This document shows positions 16,963 through 26,596 of a stretch of 64,000 nucleotides of DNA, piece after piece. How positions within the stretch are numbered: position 1 is the stretch's first letter; each line of letters opens with the position of its first letter. The notes under the pieces are model-generated. The model saw nothing but the letters and a program-made list of their open reading frames with translations. It was not told the DNA's origin and did no database searches. The position numbers and the translations under genes are program-made. The stretch is from Phocaeicola coprocola DSM 17136 (GTDB lineage Bacteria; Bacteroidota; Bacteroidia; Bacteroidales; Bacteroidaceae), in NCBI RefSeq assembly GCF_000154845.1, contig NZ_DS981439.1, positions 1 through 64,000 of the forward strand. The letters are read 5' to 3'.

Positions 16963-17100
16963 ACTCAAACCAAGACCTCCGTAGAAATACGTGTATGCAA
17001 GAAAGTGCGCATACGCATATATACAGAGGCAGAGAAATGAACAGGCGGGGAAGCACACCGCCACAGTCATAAACCCACAACGATTAAAACATAGAGAAAA

Positions 17101-17859
17101 ATGAACAAGGAAACATTCGTTGCATTCGCAACACAGAAAGGCGGTGTCGGCAAATCGACCGTCACCGCGCTCGTAGCCAACTACATCCACAACGTGATGG
17201 GGATAGATGTCGCCGTGATAGACTGCGACGAGCCGCAGCACAGCATCGCTGGGCTGCGCGACAAGGAAACGGCACTTATCGAAAAGAACGACAGCCTGAA
17301 AGCCGTTGCCTGTGAACATTTCCGCAAGTCGGGGCGCAAGGGATTTCCCATCGTCCGAAGCAACGCCGTGCAAGCGCTGGACGATGCGGACAGCCTGCTG
17401 TCAGAGAAAGGATACCAGCCGGAAATCGTGTTCTTCGACCTGCCGGGCACGCTGAAAAGCGACGGGGTGATAAAGACGCTCTCGCAGATGGACTACATCT
17501 TCACGCCCGTCAGCGCCGACCGCTTCGTGGTGGAAAGCGCATTGCAGTTCGTGATGATGTTCAACGACAACCTCGTCACCACCGGGCTTGCCAAGACGAA
17601 AGGCATATCCCTGTTCTGGACAATGGTGGACGGACGGGAAAAGACCGGGCTGTACGACCTGTACGGGAAGCTGTTCGCCGAAAACGACTTCCATGTCCTT
17701 GACACGAGGCTGCCCGACAGCAAGCGTTTCCGCCGCGAGCCGTCGGACGACCGCAAGTCGGTGTTCCGCTCGACCATCCTGCCGCCGGACGCCTCCATGC
17801 TGAAGGGAAGCCGTATCCGCGAGCTGTCGGAAGAGATATGTTCCATCATCAACGGATAA
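17101..17859 (+). CDS. traA: TraA, ParA-family ATPase
   Basis: A 252-residue ParA/MinD-type ATPase: deviant Walker A KGGVGKST at residues 13-20, VAVIDCDEPQHS as the A' box and VFFDLPGTLKSDG as Walker B. It is the first gene of the tra operon in the CTnDOT order and may position the transfer machinery or the oriT DNA. The next gene starts 5 bp downstream. The iteron block lies 140-230 bp upstream. Confidence 0.85.
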   Translation: MNKETFVAFATQKGGVGKSTVTALVANYIHNVMGIDVAVIDCDEPQHSIAGLRDKETALIEKNDSLKAVACEHFRKSGRKGFPIVRSNAVQALDDADSLLSEKGYQPEIVFFDLPGTLKSDGVIKTLSQMDYIFTPVSADRFVVESALQFVMMFNDNLVTTGLAKTKGISLFWTMVDGREKTGLYDLYGKLFAENDFHVLDTRLPDSKRFRREPSDDRKSVFRSTILPPDASMLKGSRIRELSEEICSIING

Positions 17860-17864
17860 ACCTC

Positions 17865-18281
17865 ATGGCAAGCCGAAAATTGAATACGGAGGGTATAGAC
17901 GAAAGCCTGCTGCTTGCCTCCATAGGAAAATCCCGTCAGATGGGCGGACCTCCGGCAAGGGAAGGAACGGACGAACCCGATGCCGGCAACGTACCGGAAG
18001 ATGCGGTACAGCCCACGGAAGCTAAAGCACGGAGCGAACCCGCGAAAAGAAAGAAGCCTGACTACGGCTCGACCTTCCTCAAACGGAACGAGGTGAAACT
18101 CCGGCACTGCGTGTACATCAGCAAGGAGGCACACAGCATCGTTTCCAAGATAGTGAACACCATCGCCGACAAGGAAATAACCGTGGGCGGCTACATCGAC
18201 ACGGTGCTGATGCGCCACTTTGAGGAGAACAAGGACGAAATCAACAACCTGTACCGCCGCAACAGGGACAATCTGATTTGA
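17865..18281 (+). CDS. traB: TraB, DUF3408 protein
   Basis: A 138-residue DUF3408 protein: disordered, charged N-terminus (to about residue 75), then the conserved C-terminal domain KLRHCVYISKEAHSIVSKIVNTIADKEITVGGYIDTVLMRHFEENKDEI, a ribbon-helix-helix-like fold. It follows TraA closely, as ParB-like partners follow ParA, so it is a candidate for binding the upstream iterons; this is inference. ATG 17865 is chosen over 17838 because the latter lies inside traA. Confidence 0.75.
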   Translation: MASRKLNTEGIDESLLLASIGKSRQMGGPPAREGTDEPDAGNVPEDAVQPTEAKARSEPAKRKKPDYGSTFLKRNEVKLRHCVYISKEAHSIVSKIVNTIADKEITVGGYIDTVLMRHFEENKDEINNLYRRNRDNLI

Positions 18282-18317
18282 GGAAAACATTGTATCACAT
18301 AAAAAAGTAAAGACGAA

Positions 18318-18614
18318 ATGAAACTGAACATCCAAATTTTCAAAAGAAAGCAGAGAGAGGAAGCCTATAAGGGCAAGTACCTGAACGGATGCAAGCCGGA
18401 AGGCACCGCACGGAAGGCGGTGTACATCAGCCGGGAGAAGCACAAGGCGGTCAGGCGCATAGCGGGCATGGCGGGAGAAAACGGGATGACCATATCCGGC
18501 TATACAGACCGCATCGTCACCGAACACCTTGAACACCACGGTACGGAGCCGGAGAGCCTGCACAGGAAGAAAAGCCACGATGTTGTCGGACAGATAGCGG
18601 TAAGCCTATGGTGA
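18318..18614 (+). CDS. traC: TraC, second DUF3408 protein
   Basis: A 98-residue protein with the same C-terminal core as traB: KAVYISREKHKAVRRIAGMAGENGMTISGYTDRIVTEHLEHH. It lacks the long N-terminal arm. The end overlaps the start of the next gene by 7 bp. A DNA-binding helper role is likely by family; the target is unknown. Confidence 0.75.
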   Translation: MKLNIQIFKRKQREEAYKGKYLNGCKPEGTARKAVYISREKHKAVRRIAGMAGENGMTISGYTDRIVTEHLEHHGTEPESLHRKKSHDVVGQIAVSLW

Positions 18615-19282
18615 CGCTGCTGCTAATCCTGATGATGGCGTGCAACCTGTGGGTACTGCTCTACCTGACATGGGAACGCAAGGAGTCACGAAAAGCTGAC
18701 GGCAAGGACGGCATTGAACCGGCACGGGAACCGTTGCCCGATGTCATTGGAAAAAGCAGGTTCAGAATGCCGGAAATGAAGCCACAGGCTGCCACTCCGA
18801 CGCCAAATGCTGCCACGGAAATGCAAAGCGAGGCGGTGGACGAAAAGGACGTTACCTTTGACGACGAAATGGAAACCGCCGGCAGCCACACAGCGGAAAC
18901 AAAGCCGTCGCGCCAAGTGCCCGACGAGGATCTGGACGAGGTTTTCAGGGACAACCGCGTCCACGACACGGACGGGGAGTTTGACGGGGAACCGCCAGAG
19001 GCAAGCGGAAGTACCTTTGACGAAATTGACCGTGCGGCAAGGGCGGTGAAGGACCCGAAGGCAAGGAAAGCCGACATCCTGCAAGCGGGCAAGGTATTCC
19101 ACGAGCTGGAAGGGACAGAGTTCTACGACATGTTCCGGCGCAACAATGCCCGGTACGAGGCAAGGGTGTCGGAAATGGTGGAAACCTATCTCACAAGTAT
19201 CCAGCCCGCAGAGAAGAAAACAAGAATGAAAGCGGCTGTACGGAAGGAATACGAGAACTTCAACATCCGCGACTATGTATAA
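18608..19282 (+). CDS. traD: TraD-like conjugal transfer protein
   Basis: A 224-residue protein with one N-terminal membrane helix (VTLLLILMMACNLWVLLYLTW), a long acidic, low-complexity middle, and a conserved helical C-terminus (FHELEGTEFYDMFRRNNARYEARVSEMVETYL...). This matches the TraD position and type in CTnDOT. It is likely an inner-membrane-anchored accessory factor. Confidence 0.7.
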   Translation: MVTLLLILMMACNLWVLLYLTWERKESRKADGKDGIEPAREPLPDVIGKSRFRMPEMKPQAATPTPNAATEMQSEAVDEKDVTFDDEMETAGSHTAETKPSRQVPDEDLDEVFRDNRVHDTDGEFDGEPPEASGSTFDEIDRAARAVKDPKARKADILQAGKVFHELEGTEFYDMFRRNNARYEARVSEMVETYLTSIQPAEKKTRMKAAVRKEYENFNIRDYV

Positions 19283-19458
19283 CAATGTAAAAGATGTAAC
19301 TAAGATGCGAAAAAAGAAAATCGACTACGGCTGAAAGACGGCTTGCCACCGAATCCACTAAATCCGGAAGCCGGCTTTATCCGAAGCCGCAAGAATTAAA
19401 AAGTATCAATCGCCGAAGGGAATATCCGACCCCAAGGCACAAAAAACGAAAAAAGATT

Positions 19459-19770
19459 ATGACAATGACATCGAAAAAGAAACAGATTATCCTCGCAGCC
19501 CTTCTGCTGGCTGCCAACATCTCCGCCTTCGCTCAGGGCAACGGTATGGCGGGCATCACCGAAGCAACCAGCATGGTGACCTCGTATTTTGAACCGGCGA
19601 CGAAACTCATCTACGCCATCGGCGCGGTGGTGGGTCTTATCGGGGGCATCAAGGTGTACGGGAAGTTCTCGTCGGGCGACCCGGACACGAGCAAGACCGC
19701 TGCGAGCTGGTTCGGAGCCTGCATCTTCCTGATAGTAAGTGCGACCATCCTGCGCTCGTTTTTCCTCTAA
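19459..19770 (+). CDS. traE: TraE, DUF4134 pilin-like protein (VirB2-like)
   Basis: A 103-residue protein: signal peptide (QIILAALLLAANISAFAQ), then two hydrophobic helices (KLIYAIGAVVGLIGGIKVYG and AASWFGACIFLIVSATILRSFFL) around a short polar loop with the GDPDTSK motif. This is the DUF4134/TraE pattern and resembles VirB2 pilins. The leader to traD is 176 bp and includes a CCACTAAATCC motif at 19355-19365. Confidence 0.85.
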   Translation: MTMTSKKKQIILAALLLAANISAFAQGNGMAGITEATSMVTSYFEPATKLIYAIGAVVGLIGGIKVYGKFSSGDPDTSKTAASWFGACIFLIVSATILRSFFL

Positions 19771-19812
19771 ACAGGCGTTTCCCATACATATATAATATAA
19801 GGTATAAGGACA

Positions 19813-20172
19813 ATGACTGACGAATTGTTGAGCGCTAAGCGCGAAAAATACCCGGTAAACAAGGGCATCGGTCGTCCGGTGGAGTTCAAGGGGCTGAAGG
19901 CGCAGTACCTGTTCCTGTTCGCAGGCGGGCTGCTCGCCGCCTTCATCCTGTTTGTCATCCTGTACATGGCTGGCGTGAGCCAGTGGGTCTGCATCGGCCT
20001 GGGAGTCACGGCGGCTTCCGCCGTGGTATGGCTCACGTTCCGGCTGAACGCGAAGTATGGCCAGCACGGGCTGATGAAGCTGGGCGCTGCACGGATGCGC
20101 CCGCGCTATCTGCTCCACCGCAGACGGGTGTCCCATCTGTTGAGACGAAAAAAGAAAGGAGGAAAAGCATGA
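19813..20172 (+). CDS. traF: TraF, DUF4133 (VirB3-like) protein
   Basis: A 119-residue DUF4133 protein: conserved YPVNKGIGRPVEFKGLKAQYL, then two membrane helices (FLFAGGLLAAFILFVILYMAG; WVCIGLGVTAASAVVWLTF) and a basic C-terminus. VirB3-like partner of the TraG ATPase. Its stop overlaps the traG start (ATGA). Confidence 0.85.
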   Translation: MTDELLSAKREKYPVNKGIGRPVEFKGLKAQYLFLFAGGLLAAFILFVILYMAGVSQWVCIGLGVTAASAVVWLTFRLNAKYGQHGLMKLGAARMRPRYLLHRRRVSHLLRRKKKGGKA

Positions 20173-22685
20173 GAAACGTAATGAAAGCCACCACGCTGGA
20201 GAGCCGCTTCCCGCTGCTGGCGGTGGAACACGGCTGCATCATCTCGAAGGACGCGGACATCACCGCCGCCTTCGAGGTGGAGCTACCGGAAGTCTATACC
20301 GTGACGGCGGAGGAATACGAGGGCATCCACGCCACGTGGTGCAAGGCAATAAAGGTGCTGCCCGACTACTCGGTGCTGCACAAGCAGGACTGGTATGTAA
20401 AGGAGGAATACCGCCCCGACTGGCAGAAGACGGGCACGGGCTTCCTCGCGCGGAGCAACGGGATGCACTTTAACGAGCGTCCGTATCTGAATCATAAATG
20501 CTATCTGTTCCTGACCAAGACGACGAGGGAGCGCATGAGGCAGCAGAGCAACTGGAGCACGCTGTGCCGGGGACACATCGTCCCGAAGGAGATACAGGAC
20601 CGGGAGACGGCGGTGAAGTTCATGGAGGCGGTGGAACAGTTCGCCCGCATCCTGAACGATTCGGGGCACATCCGGCTGCGCCGGCTCTCCGATGACGAGC
20701 TTGCCGGCACGGAGAAGGAAACGGGTATCATAGGCAGATACCTCACCCTGTCGCTTGGCAACACGAACTGTCTGGAAGACATCGCCATGAGCGCGGAGGA
20801 AATGCGGGTGGGCAGCAACCGCCTGTGCCTGCACACGCTATCGGACACGGAAGACCTGCCGGCATCGGTGGAAACGGATTACCGCTACGAGCGTCTTTCC
20901 ACCGACCGCTCGGACTGCCGCCTGTCCTTCGCCGCCCCGCTGGGACTGCTGCTTCCCTGCAACCACATCTACAACCAGTACGTGTTTGTCGGCAACAGCG
21001 ACGAGGAACTGCGCCGCTTCGAGAAGTCGGCGAGGAACATGCAGTCGCTCTCGCGCTACAGCCGCCAGAACGCCATCAACTGCGAGTGGATAGAGGAATA
21101 CCTGAACGAAGCACACTCGCAGGGGCTGAAGTCCGTCCGCGCCCACTTCAACGTGATGGCGTGGAGCGACGACGGGGAGGAGCTGAAACGGATACGGAAC
21201 GACGTGGGGAGCCAGCTGGCAAGCATGGGATGTGTGCCCCGCCACAACACGACGGACTGCCCGACGCTGTTCTGGGCGGGCATACCGGGCAATGCGGCGG
21301 ACTTCCCGGCAGAGGAATCGTTCCACACGTTTGTCGAGCAGGCGGTATGCCTGTTCGCCGGAGAGACCAACTACCGGGACTCGCCCTCGGCTTTCGGCAT
21401 CCGCATGGCGGACCGCATCAGCGGCAAGCCGCTGCACATCGACATCTCCGACCTGCCGATGAAGCGCGGCATCATCACCAACCGCAACAAGTTCGTGCTG
21501 GGACCGAGCGGCAGCGGGAAGTCGTTCTTCATGAACCACTTGGTCAGGCAGTATTACGAGCAGGGCACGCACGTGGTACTGGTGGACACGGGAAACTCCT
21601 ATCAGGGACTGTGCGAGATGATACACCGCCGCACGCACGGGCAGGACGGCATCTACTTCACCTACACGGAGGAGAAGCCCATCTCGTTCAACCCGTTCTA
21701 CACGGACGACGGGGTGTTCGACGTGGAGAAGAAGGACAGTATCAAGACACTGCTGCTGACGCTGTGGAAAAGCGAGAACGAACCCGCCACGAAGACGGAG
21801 ACGGCGGAGCTGGGAAGCGCGGTGAACGCCTACATCCTGAAACTCCAACAGGACAGGAGCATCGCACCGTCGTTCAACACGTTCTATGAGTACCTGCGGG
21901 ACGTGTACCGCAAGGAAATGGAGGAACGCTACATCAAGGTGGAGAAGTCGGACTTCAACATCGACAATCTGCTGACCACGCTCCGGCAGTATTACCGGGG
22001 CGGGCGGTATGACTTCCTGCTCAACTCGGCGGAGAACATCGACCTGCTGCACAAGCGGTTCGTGGTCTTCGAAATTGATGCCGTGAAGGACAATGCCGAG
22101 CTTTTCCCGGTGGTGACGATTATCATCATGGAGGCATTCATCAACAAGATGCGGCGGCTGAAAGGCGTGCGCAAGCAGCTGATATGCGAGGAGGCATGGA
22201 AAGCCCTGTCATCGGCGAACATGGCATCCTATCTCCAGTACCTCTACAAGACAGTGAGAAAGTATTTCGGGGAGGCAATCGTGGTGACGCAGGAGGTGGA
22301 CGACATCATTTCATCGCCCATCGTGAAGGAGAGCATCATCAACAACTCGGACTGCAAGATACTGCTTGACCAGAGAAAATACATGAACCGCTTTGACCAG
22401 ATACAGTCGCTCCTGGGTCTGACGGAAAAGGAGAAGTCGCAGATACTCTCGATCAACCAGTCCAACGACCCGGCAAGGCGGTACAAGGAAGTCTGGATCG
22501 GACTTGGCGGCACACACTCGGCGGTGTATGCCACGGAGGTGTCGATGCACGAGTACCTCGCCTATACGACGGAGGAGACGGAGAAGATGGAAGTGCGTGA
22601 GCTGGCGGAGAAACTGGGTGGCGACATGGAAGCCGCCATCCGGAAGGTGGCAGAGCGACGGAAAGAGGAATGGACGGGACAGTGA
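20169..22685 (+). CDS. traG: TraG, VirB4-type conjugation ATPase
   Basis: An 838-residue VirB4 ATPase that powers substrate transfer and pilus assembly. Walker A GPSGSGKSF is at residues 445-453 and Walker B RKQLICEEAWKAL near residue 670; the N-terminal region has the TraG-type start MKATTLESRFPLLAVEHGC. I chose ATG 20169, overlapping traF by 4 bp; a longer open frame starts 186 bp upstream but only shadows traF. Length is usual for the family. Confidence 0.92.
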   Translation: MRNVMKATTLESRFPLLAVEHGCIISKDADITAAFEVELPEVYTVTAEEYEGIHATWCKAIKVLPDYSVLHKQDWYVKEEYRPDWQKTGTGFLARSNGMHFNERPYLNHKCYLFLTKTTRERMRQQSNWSTLCRGHIVPKEIQDRETAVKFMEAVEQFARILNDSGHIRLRRLSDDELAGTEKETGIIGRYLTLSLGNTNCLEDIAMSAEEMRVGSNRLCLHTLSDTEDLPASVETDYRYERLSTDRSDCRLSFAAPLGLLLPCNHIYNQYVFVGNSDEELRRFEKSARNMQSLSRYSRQNAINCEWIEEYLNEAHSQGLKSVRAHFNVMAWSDDGEELKRIRNDVGSQLASMGCVPRHNTTDCPTLFWAGIPGNAADFPAEESFHTFVEQAVCLFAGETNYRDSPSAFGIRMADRISGKPLHIDISDLPMKRGIITNRNKFVLGPSGSGKSFFMNHLVRQYYEQGTHVVLVDTGNSYQGLCEMIHRRTHGQDGIYFTYTEEKPISFNPFYTDDGVFDVEKKDSIKTLLLTLWKSENEPATKTETAELGSAVNAYILKLQQDRSIAPSFNTFYEYLRDVYRKEMEERYIKVEKSDFNIDNLLTTLRQYYRGGRYDFLLNSAENIDLLHKRFVVFEIDAVKDNAELFPVVTIIIMEAFINKMRRLKGVRKQLICEEAWKALSSANMASYLQYLYKTVRKYFGEAIVVTQEVDDIISSPIVKESIINNSDCKILLDQRKYMNRFDQIQSLLGLTEKEKSQILSINQSNDPARRYKEVWIGLGGTHSAVYATEVSMHEYLAYTTEETEKMEVRELAEKLGGDMEAAIRKVAERRKEEWTGQ

Positions 22686-22728
22686 ACCGGCAGGAAATAT
22701 ACAGTAAATGAAAAATAGAAAATGATTT

Positions 22729-23406
22729 ATGAACCAACAGACTGACAACATGTACATTGATGACCGATACAGCGATGAAGCGCTGCGGAAACGGGAGGAA
22801 ATCCGGGAGCATATCTCATGGTTCCGTGAGTTCCTGACATTCGGGACTTCGCTACCGGAACATATTAGAAGGCGATACGGACTGGAAGAAGACTACCAGC
22901 GGTACAAGAAACTGGAAATACAGGTTCACCGGATGCCTGCTGAACCGGACTGCAGGGGATATGGGAAGGAGCAGCGCATGAAAGAACTGTGCGAGGCAGG
23001 AAGAGCCAAGGGAAAAATCACTCTTGCGGTGGAAAAGGCTTACGAAAGCATCTGCCCCGCTCCGGCACGGGACTATCTGGAAGAAAAATATCAGGAACTG
23101 CTCTATCTGAGAGGTATGGTGTACCGGAAAGACTATGACGACCCGATGTGGTACAAGCCGGAAATCCTGAACAAATACGGCATTGACCACAAGGGACCGC
23201 GCGAAACGGTGCTCAAGCAGGTGGAAAAGGCATACCGGGAACTGGATGCCCGATTCTGCCGGATGACGGGCAAGAAGCCGGATGCGGACGAGCTGTTCGG
23301 CAAACCCGCAGCCCAGAAAGCGGTACCGGCACAAAGGGAGGCATCCGAAAGCAACGCCAGAGAGGTCCGTATGCACAAGCGTGGAGGCAGAAGGCCGGGT
23401 TTCTGA
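22729..23406 (+). CDS. Hypothetical protein between traG and traH
   Basis: A 225-residue soluble, charged, mostly helical protein (REEIREHISWFREFLTF..., YQRYKKLEIQVHRM) with a disordered basic tail (ARE VRMHKRGGRRPGF). No signal or membrane segment. No family recognised; it is an insertion relative to the traA-traQ order, so it may be an element-specific cytosolic factor. Confidence 0.6.
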   Translation: MNQQTDNMYIDDRYSDEALRKREEIREHISWFREFLTFGTSLPEHIRRRYGLEEDYQRYKKLEIQVHRMPAEPDCRGYGKEQRMKELCEAGRAKGKITLAVEKAYESICPAPARDYLEEKYQELLYLRGMVYRKDYDDPMWYKPEILNKYGIDHKGPRETVLKQVEKAYRELDARFCRMTGKKPDADELFGKPAAQKAVPAQREASESNAREVRMHKRGGRRPGF

Positions 23407-23465
23407 CGGAAAGGGACAGGAAAGGGCAACCTATTTAGAAAAACAAAACTTAAAAAGACAAGAAA

Positions 23466-23879
23466 ATGAATATTAAAATGACAAAGACGGAACGACTGCT
23501 GCTGTGCGGCGGTCTGATAGGGCTGGCATCGCTGATGCTGCAAGCCTGCGAGACGGTAATGAAAGAAAACGAGGATGTGCGCGAGAAGATTTGCGGCAAC
23601 TGGGAAAGCGTGGAGGGCAAGCCTGATATATTGGTGTACAAGGAGGGCGCGCACTACAAGGTTACGCTGTTTCGCAGGACGGGAGTCCGCAGGAAATTGA
23701 AGCCGGAAACTTACCTGCTGCAAAGGGAGGCGGACGGTAACCTGTACATGAACACGGGCTTCCGCATCGACGTGGCGTACAACGAGGAAACGGACGTCCT
23801 GTCCTTTTCGCCTAACGGCGACTATATCCGGGTGGATACGGATGAAACAGCTAAAAGCGGAAAGAAAGAAGAACAATAA
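23466..23879 (+). CDS. traH: TraH, DUF3876 lipoprotein
   Basis: A 137-residue lipoprotein: signal with lipobox LMLQAC, then a compact beta-rich domain (IC GNWESVEGKPDILVYKEGAHYKVTLF..., typical DUF3876). Part of the periplasmic side of the transfer channel by position. It ends with a lysine-rich KSGKKEEQ tail. Confidence 0.75.
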   Translation: MNIKMTKTERLLLCGGLIGLASLMLQACETVMKENEDVREKICGNWESVEGKPDILVYKEGAHYKVTLFRRTGVRRKLKPETYLLQREADGNLYMNTGFRIDVAYNEETDVLSFSPNGDYIRVDTDETAKSGKKEEQ

Positions 23880-23906
23880 GCATGTACCACTAAATCCAAC
23901 GTGAAT

Positions 23907-24551
23907 ATGGAAATAAGACAGAAACTGAAAATGCCGCTGATAGCGGTCTGCCTGTGCCTTGCGGGTACGGGCGGGGCATACGCCCAATGGGTGGTGTCCG
24001 ACCCCGGCAATCTTGCCCAAAGCATCATCAACTCCGCCAAGGAGATGGTGGAGACAGCCGGGACGAAAGCCAACACCCTGAACGGCTTTCTGGAAACGAA
24101 GAAGGTGTTCGAGCAGGGAAAGGCGTATTACGACGCACTGAAATCAGTGCACGACGTGGTAAGGGGCGGCGCGAAGGTGGCGAAAAGCATCTCTCTGGTG
24201 ATGGAAATCTCGGAAACCTACGTGAACAACTACCAGAAGATGCTCTCGGACGAGAACTACACGCCGGAGGAGCTTGCCGCCATCTCGTCGGGCTATGCGA
24301 TGCTGATAGACGAAAGTTCGGACGTGCTGCAGGACCTGAAGAATGTGGTGAACGTGACGGGAATGTCGCTTACGGACGCGGAACGGCTCGCCATCATCGA
24401 GAATGCCTACCGCAGCCTGCTGAACTACCGCAATCTCGTGCGCTACTATACGAACAAGACCATTTCGGTATCCTACCTGCGGGCAAGGAAGAAGAACGAC
24501 ATGGACCGGGTGACGGCACTCTATGGAAACCCCGACGAAAAATACTGGTAG
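23907..24551 (+). CDS. traI: TraI, DUF4141 (VirB5-like) protein
   Basis: A 214-residue secreted protein: signal peptide ending GGAYAQ, then a helical domain (WVVSDPGNLAQSIINSAKEMVETAGTKANTL...) of the DUF4141 family, ending DKYW-like NPDEKYW. VirB5-like pilus-tip or channel component. ATG 23907 is preferred to GTG 23901. CCACTAAATCC stands 9 nt before the start. It is 3 bp from traJ. Confidence 0.8.
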   Translation: MEIRQKLKMPLIAVCLCLAGTGGAYAQWVVSDPGNLAQSIINSAKEMVETAGTKANTLNGFLETKKVFEQGKAYYDALKSVHDVVRGGAKVAKSISLVMEISETYVNNYQKMLSDENYTPEELAAISSGYAMLIDESSDVLQDLKNVVNVTGMSLTDAERLAIIENAYRSLLNYRNLVRYYTNKTISVSYLRARKKNDMDRVTALYGNPDEKYW

Positions 24552-24554
24552 CCT

Positions 24555-25583
24555 ATGGGAGAGTTCGAGAACCTTCATCAGATACTCCTCTCGCTGTATG
24601 AGGAGATGATGCCGCTCTGCTCGGACATGGCAGGGGTGGCTAAAGGGCTTGCGGGACTGGGCGCGCTGTTCTACGTGGCGATGCGCGTGTGGCAGTCGCT
24701 CGCCCGTGCCGAAGCGATAGACGTGTACCCGCTGCTGCGCCCGTTTGCCATCGGGCTGTGCATCCTTTTCTTCCCGACCGTCGTGCTGGGTACGATGAAT
24801 TCCGTGCTGGGGCTTGTCGTGCAGGGCACGCACTCGATGCTGGAAGAACAGACCTTCGACATGAACAGATACAGGGAGCAGAAGGACAGGCTGGAGTACG
24901 AGGCGATGATGCGGAATCCGGAAACCGCCTACCTTGCTTCGGACGAGGAGTTCGACCGGCAGATAGACGAGCTGGGCTGGTCGCCGTCGGACCTGGTCAC
25001 GATGACGGGGATGTATATGGACTGGGCGTCTTACAACATCAAGAAGAGCGTGCGCGACTGGTTCCGCGAGCTGCTGGAACTGGTGTTCTTTGCAGCAGCA
25101 CTGATAATCGACACGCTCCGGACGTTCTTTCTCGTGGTGCTCAGCATACTGGGACCGGTAGCCTTCGCCTTTTCCGTGTGGGACGGCTTTCACTCGACAC
25201 TTTCGGCGTGGTTCAGCCGCTACATACAGATTTACCTGTGGCTTCCGGTATCGGACCTGTTCAGCACCATACTGGCGAAAATCCAGATACTGATGCTTCA
25301 GCAGGACATCGAGGCGATGCAGGCTGACCCGAATTTCTCGGTGGAGGCAAGCAACGGGGTGTACATCGTGTTCCTCATCATCGGCATCGTGGGATATTTC
25401 ACTATCCCGACGGTGGCAGGCTGGATTATCCAAGCCGGTGGCGGCATAGGCAGTTACAACAAGAACATCGGCACCGCCGGAGCTCTGGCAGGCAGTCTTG
25501 CAGGAGCCACAGCGGGAAATGTGGCGGGACGCACGGGCAGGTTTATCAAGAAACAGGCCGGCAGGCTGCTGAAAAGGAAATAG
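24555..25583 (+). CDS. traJ: TraJ, VirB6-like membrane channel protein
   Basis: A 342-residue polytopic inner-membrane protein with at least six hydrophobic segments (for example VYPLLRPFAIGLCILFFPTVV, FFAAALIIDTLRTFFLVVLSILGPVAFAF, VYIVFLIIGIVGYFTIPTVAGWII) and a Gly/Ala-rich C-terminal tail. VirB6-like core of the translocation channel. Confidence 0.85.
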   Translation: MGEFENLHQILLSLYEEMMPLCSDMAGVAKGLAGLGALFYVAMRVWQSLARAEAIDVYPLLRPFAIGLCILFFPTVVLGTMNSVLGLVVQGTHSMLEEQTFDMNRYREQKDRLEYEAMMRNPETAYLASDEEFDRQIDELGWSPSDLVTMTGMYMDWASYNIKKSVRDWFRELLELVFFAAALIIDTLRTFFLVVLSILGPVAFAFSVWDGFHSTLSAWFSRYIQIYLWLPVSDLFSTILAKIQILMLQQDIEAMQADPNFSVEASNGVYIVFLIIGIVGYFTIPTVAGWIIQAGGGIGSYNKNIGTAGALAGSLAGATAGNVAGRTGRFIKKQAGRLLKRK

Positions 25584-25680
25584 CCTGAACTTCCGGGGCG
25601 GACACCGGTAGCCCCGAAGCGCCGCTCCGGAAAACAGATACCGAAACATGATTTTACAACCCAAAAAGAAAGACAGAAAA

Positions 25681-26304
25681 ATGGAGTTCAAGAGTCTGAA
25701 AAACATCGAAACCGGATTCCGGCAGATACGGCTGTTCGGAATCATCTACACGGCGGCGTGCGCCCTCGTGGTAGTCTGCTCGGTGGTGTGCGCCTTCCGC
25801 TTCGCCGAAGCGCAGAGGCAGAAAATATACGTCCTTGACGGGGGCAAGAGCCTGATGCTCGCACTCTCGCAGGACCTGTCGCAGAACCGCCCTGCGGAAG
25901 CAAGGGAACACGTGCGCCGCTTCCACGAGCTTTTCTTCACCCTCTCGCCGGAGAAGAGCGCCATCGAACACAACGTGAAGCGCGCGCTGCTGCTGGCGGA
26001 CAGGAGCGCGTACAACTACTACGCCGACTTCGCGGAGAAGGGTTTCTACAACCGCATCATAGCGGGGAACATCAATCAGGTGCTTCAGGTGGACAGCGTG
26101 GTCTGCAACTTCGACCGCTATCCCTACGAGGCGCGGACATACGCAAGGCAGATGATTATCCGCGAGAGCAACGTGACGGAACGCACGCTGGTAACGGTCT
26201 GCCGCCTGCTGAACGCGAGCCGCTCGGACGACAACCCGAACGGGTTCACCATCGAGGGGTTCACGATACTGGAGAACAGGGACATCAGAAGCGTGGAGAG
26301 ATAG
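25681..26304 (+). CDS. traK: TraK, VirB8-like protein
   Basis: A 207-residue protein with a cytosolic start (MEFKSLKNIETGFRQIR), one transmembrane helix (IIYTAACALVVVCSVVCAF) and a periplasmic domain of the VirB8/TraK type. ATG 25681 is chosen, as the longer frame from 25648 begins in an unconserved stretch. traL follows after 4 bp. Confidence 0.85.
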   Translation: MEFKSLKNIETGFRQIRLFGIIYTAACALVVVCSVVCAFRFAEAQRQKIYVLDGGKSLMLALSQDLSQNRPAEAREHVRRFHELFFTLSPEKSAIEHNVKRALLLADRSAYNYYADFAEKGFYNRIIAGNINQVLQVDSVVCNFDRYPYEARTYARQMIIRESNVTERTLVTVCRLLNASRSDDNPNGFTIEGFTILENRDIRSVER

Positions 26305-26308
26305 GCGT

Positions 26309-26596
26309 ATGGGAAAGACAAGAATAATAATTGAAAAGTGCGCCACCCGTTTCAGGACGGAACTGCACGGAATACTGGACGCGCTGCCACCGAAAGCAAG
26401 GCTGGCAGTCATTGCCGGGATGCTTGTCCCCTTCGCCGCCGGATGCCTCTATACGACAGCCACCGCCATTGCCGGCTTCGGGAAAAGTGAAAAGGCACTG
26501 GAGATACGGCACATCGGAAATTTGAACCTGCCCGTGCAGGAAAGTGATAACCTATATAATAATGTATATGGAAACGAAAAAAGAACAGAAGAATGA
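26309..26596 (+). CDS. traL: TraL, DUF3989 protein
   Basis: A 95-residue protein with one central transmembrane helix (LAVIAGMLVPFAAGCLYTTATAI) and a short exposed end. Typical TraL/DUF3989. It overlaps the start of traM. Confidence 0.75.
   Translation: MGKTRIIIEKCATRFRTELHGILDALPPKARLAVIAGMLVPFAAGCLYTTATAIAGFGKSEKALEIRHIGNLNLPVQESDNLYNNVYGNEKRTEE

Larger units (their letters stand above)
16314..17100. other. 787-bp non-coding oriT-like region between mobA and traA
   Basis: No gene on either strand. The region separates the divergent mob and tra operons, where CTnDOT-type oriTs lie. It contains a cluster of perfect inverted repeats at 16436-16576 and a 24-bp iteron block at 16867-16962, described separately, and a possible minus-strand -7 box (complement of CAAAGGTA, 16648-16655) for mobA. 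The nick site cannot be read from sequence alone. Confidence 0.65.

Noticed and set aside
19983-20168. Longer N-terminus for TraG
   Set aside because: The added 62 codons overlap traF in another frame and do not look like TraG; ATG 20169 with ATGA overlap fits.
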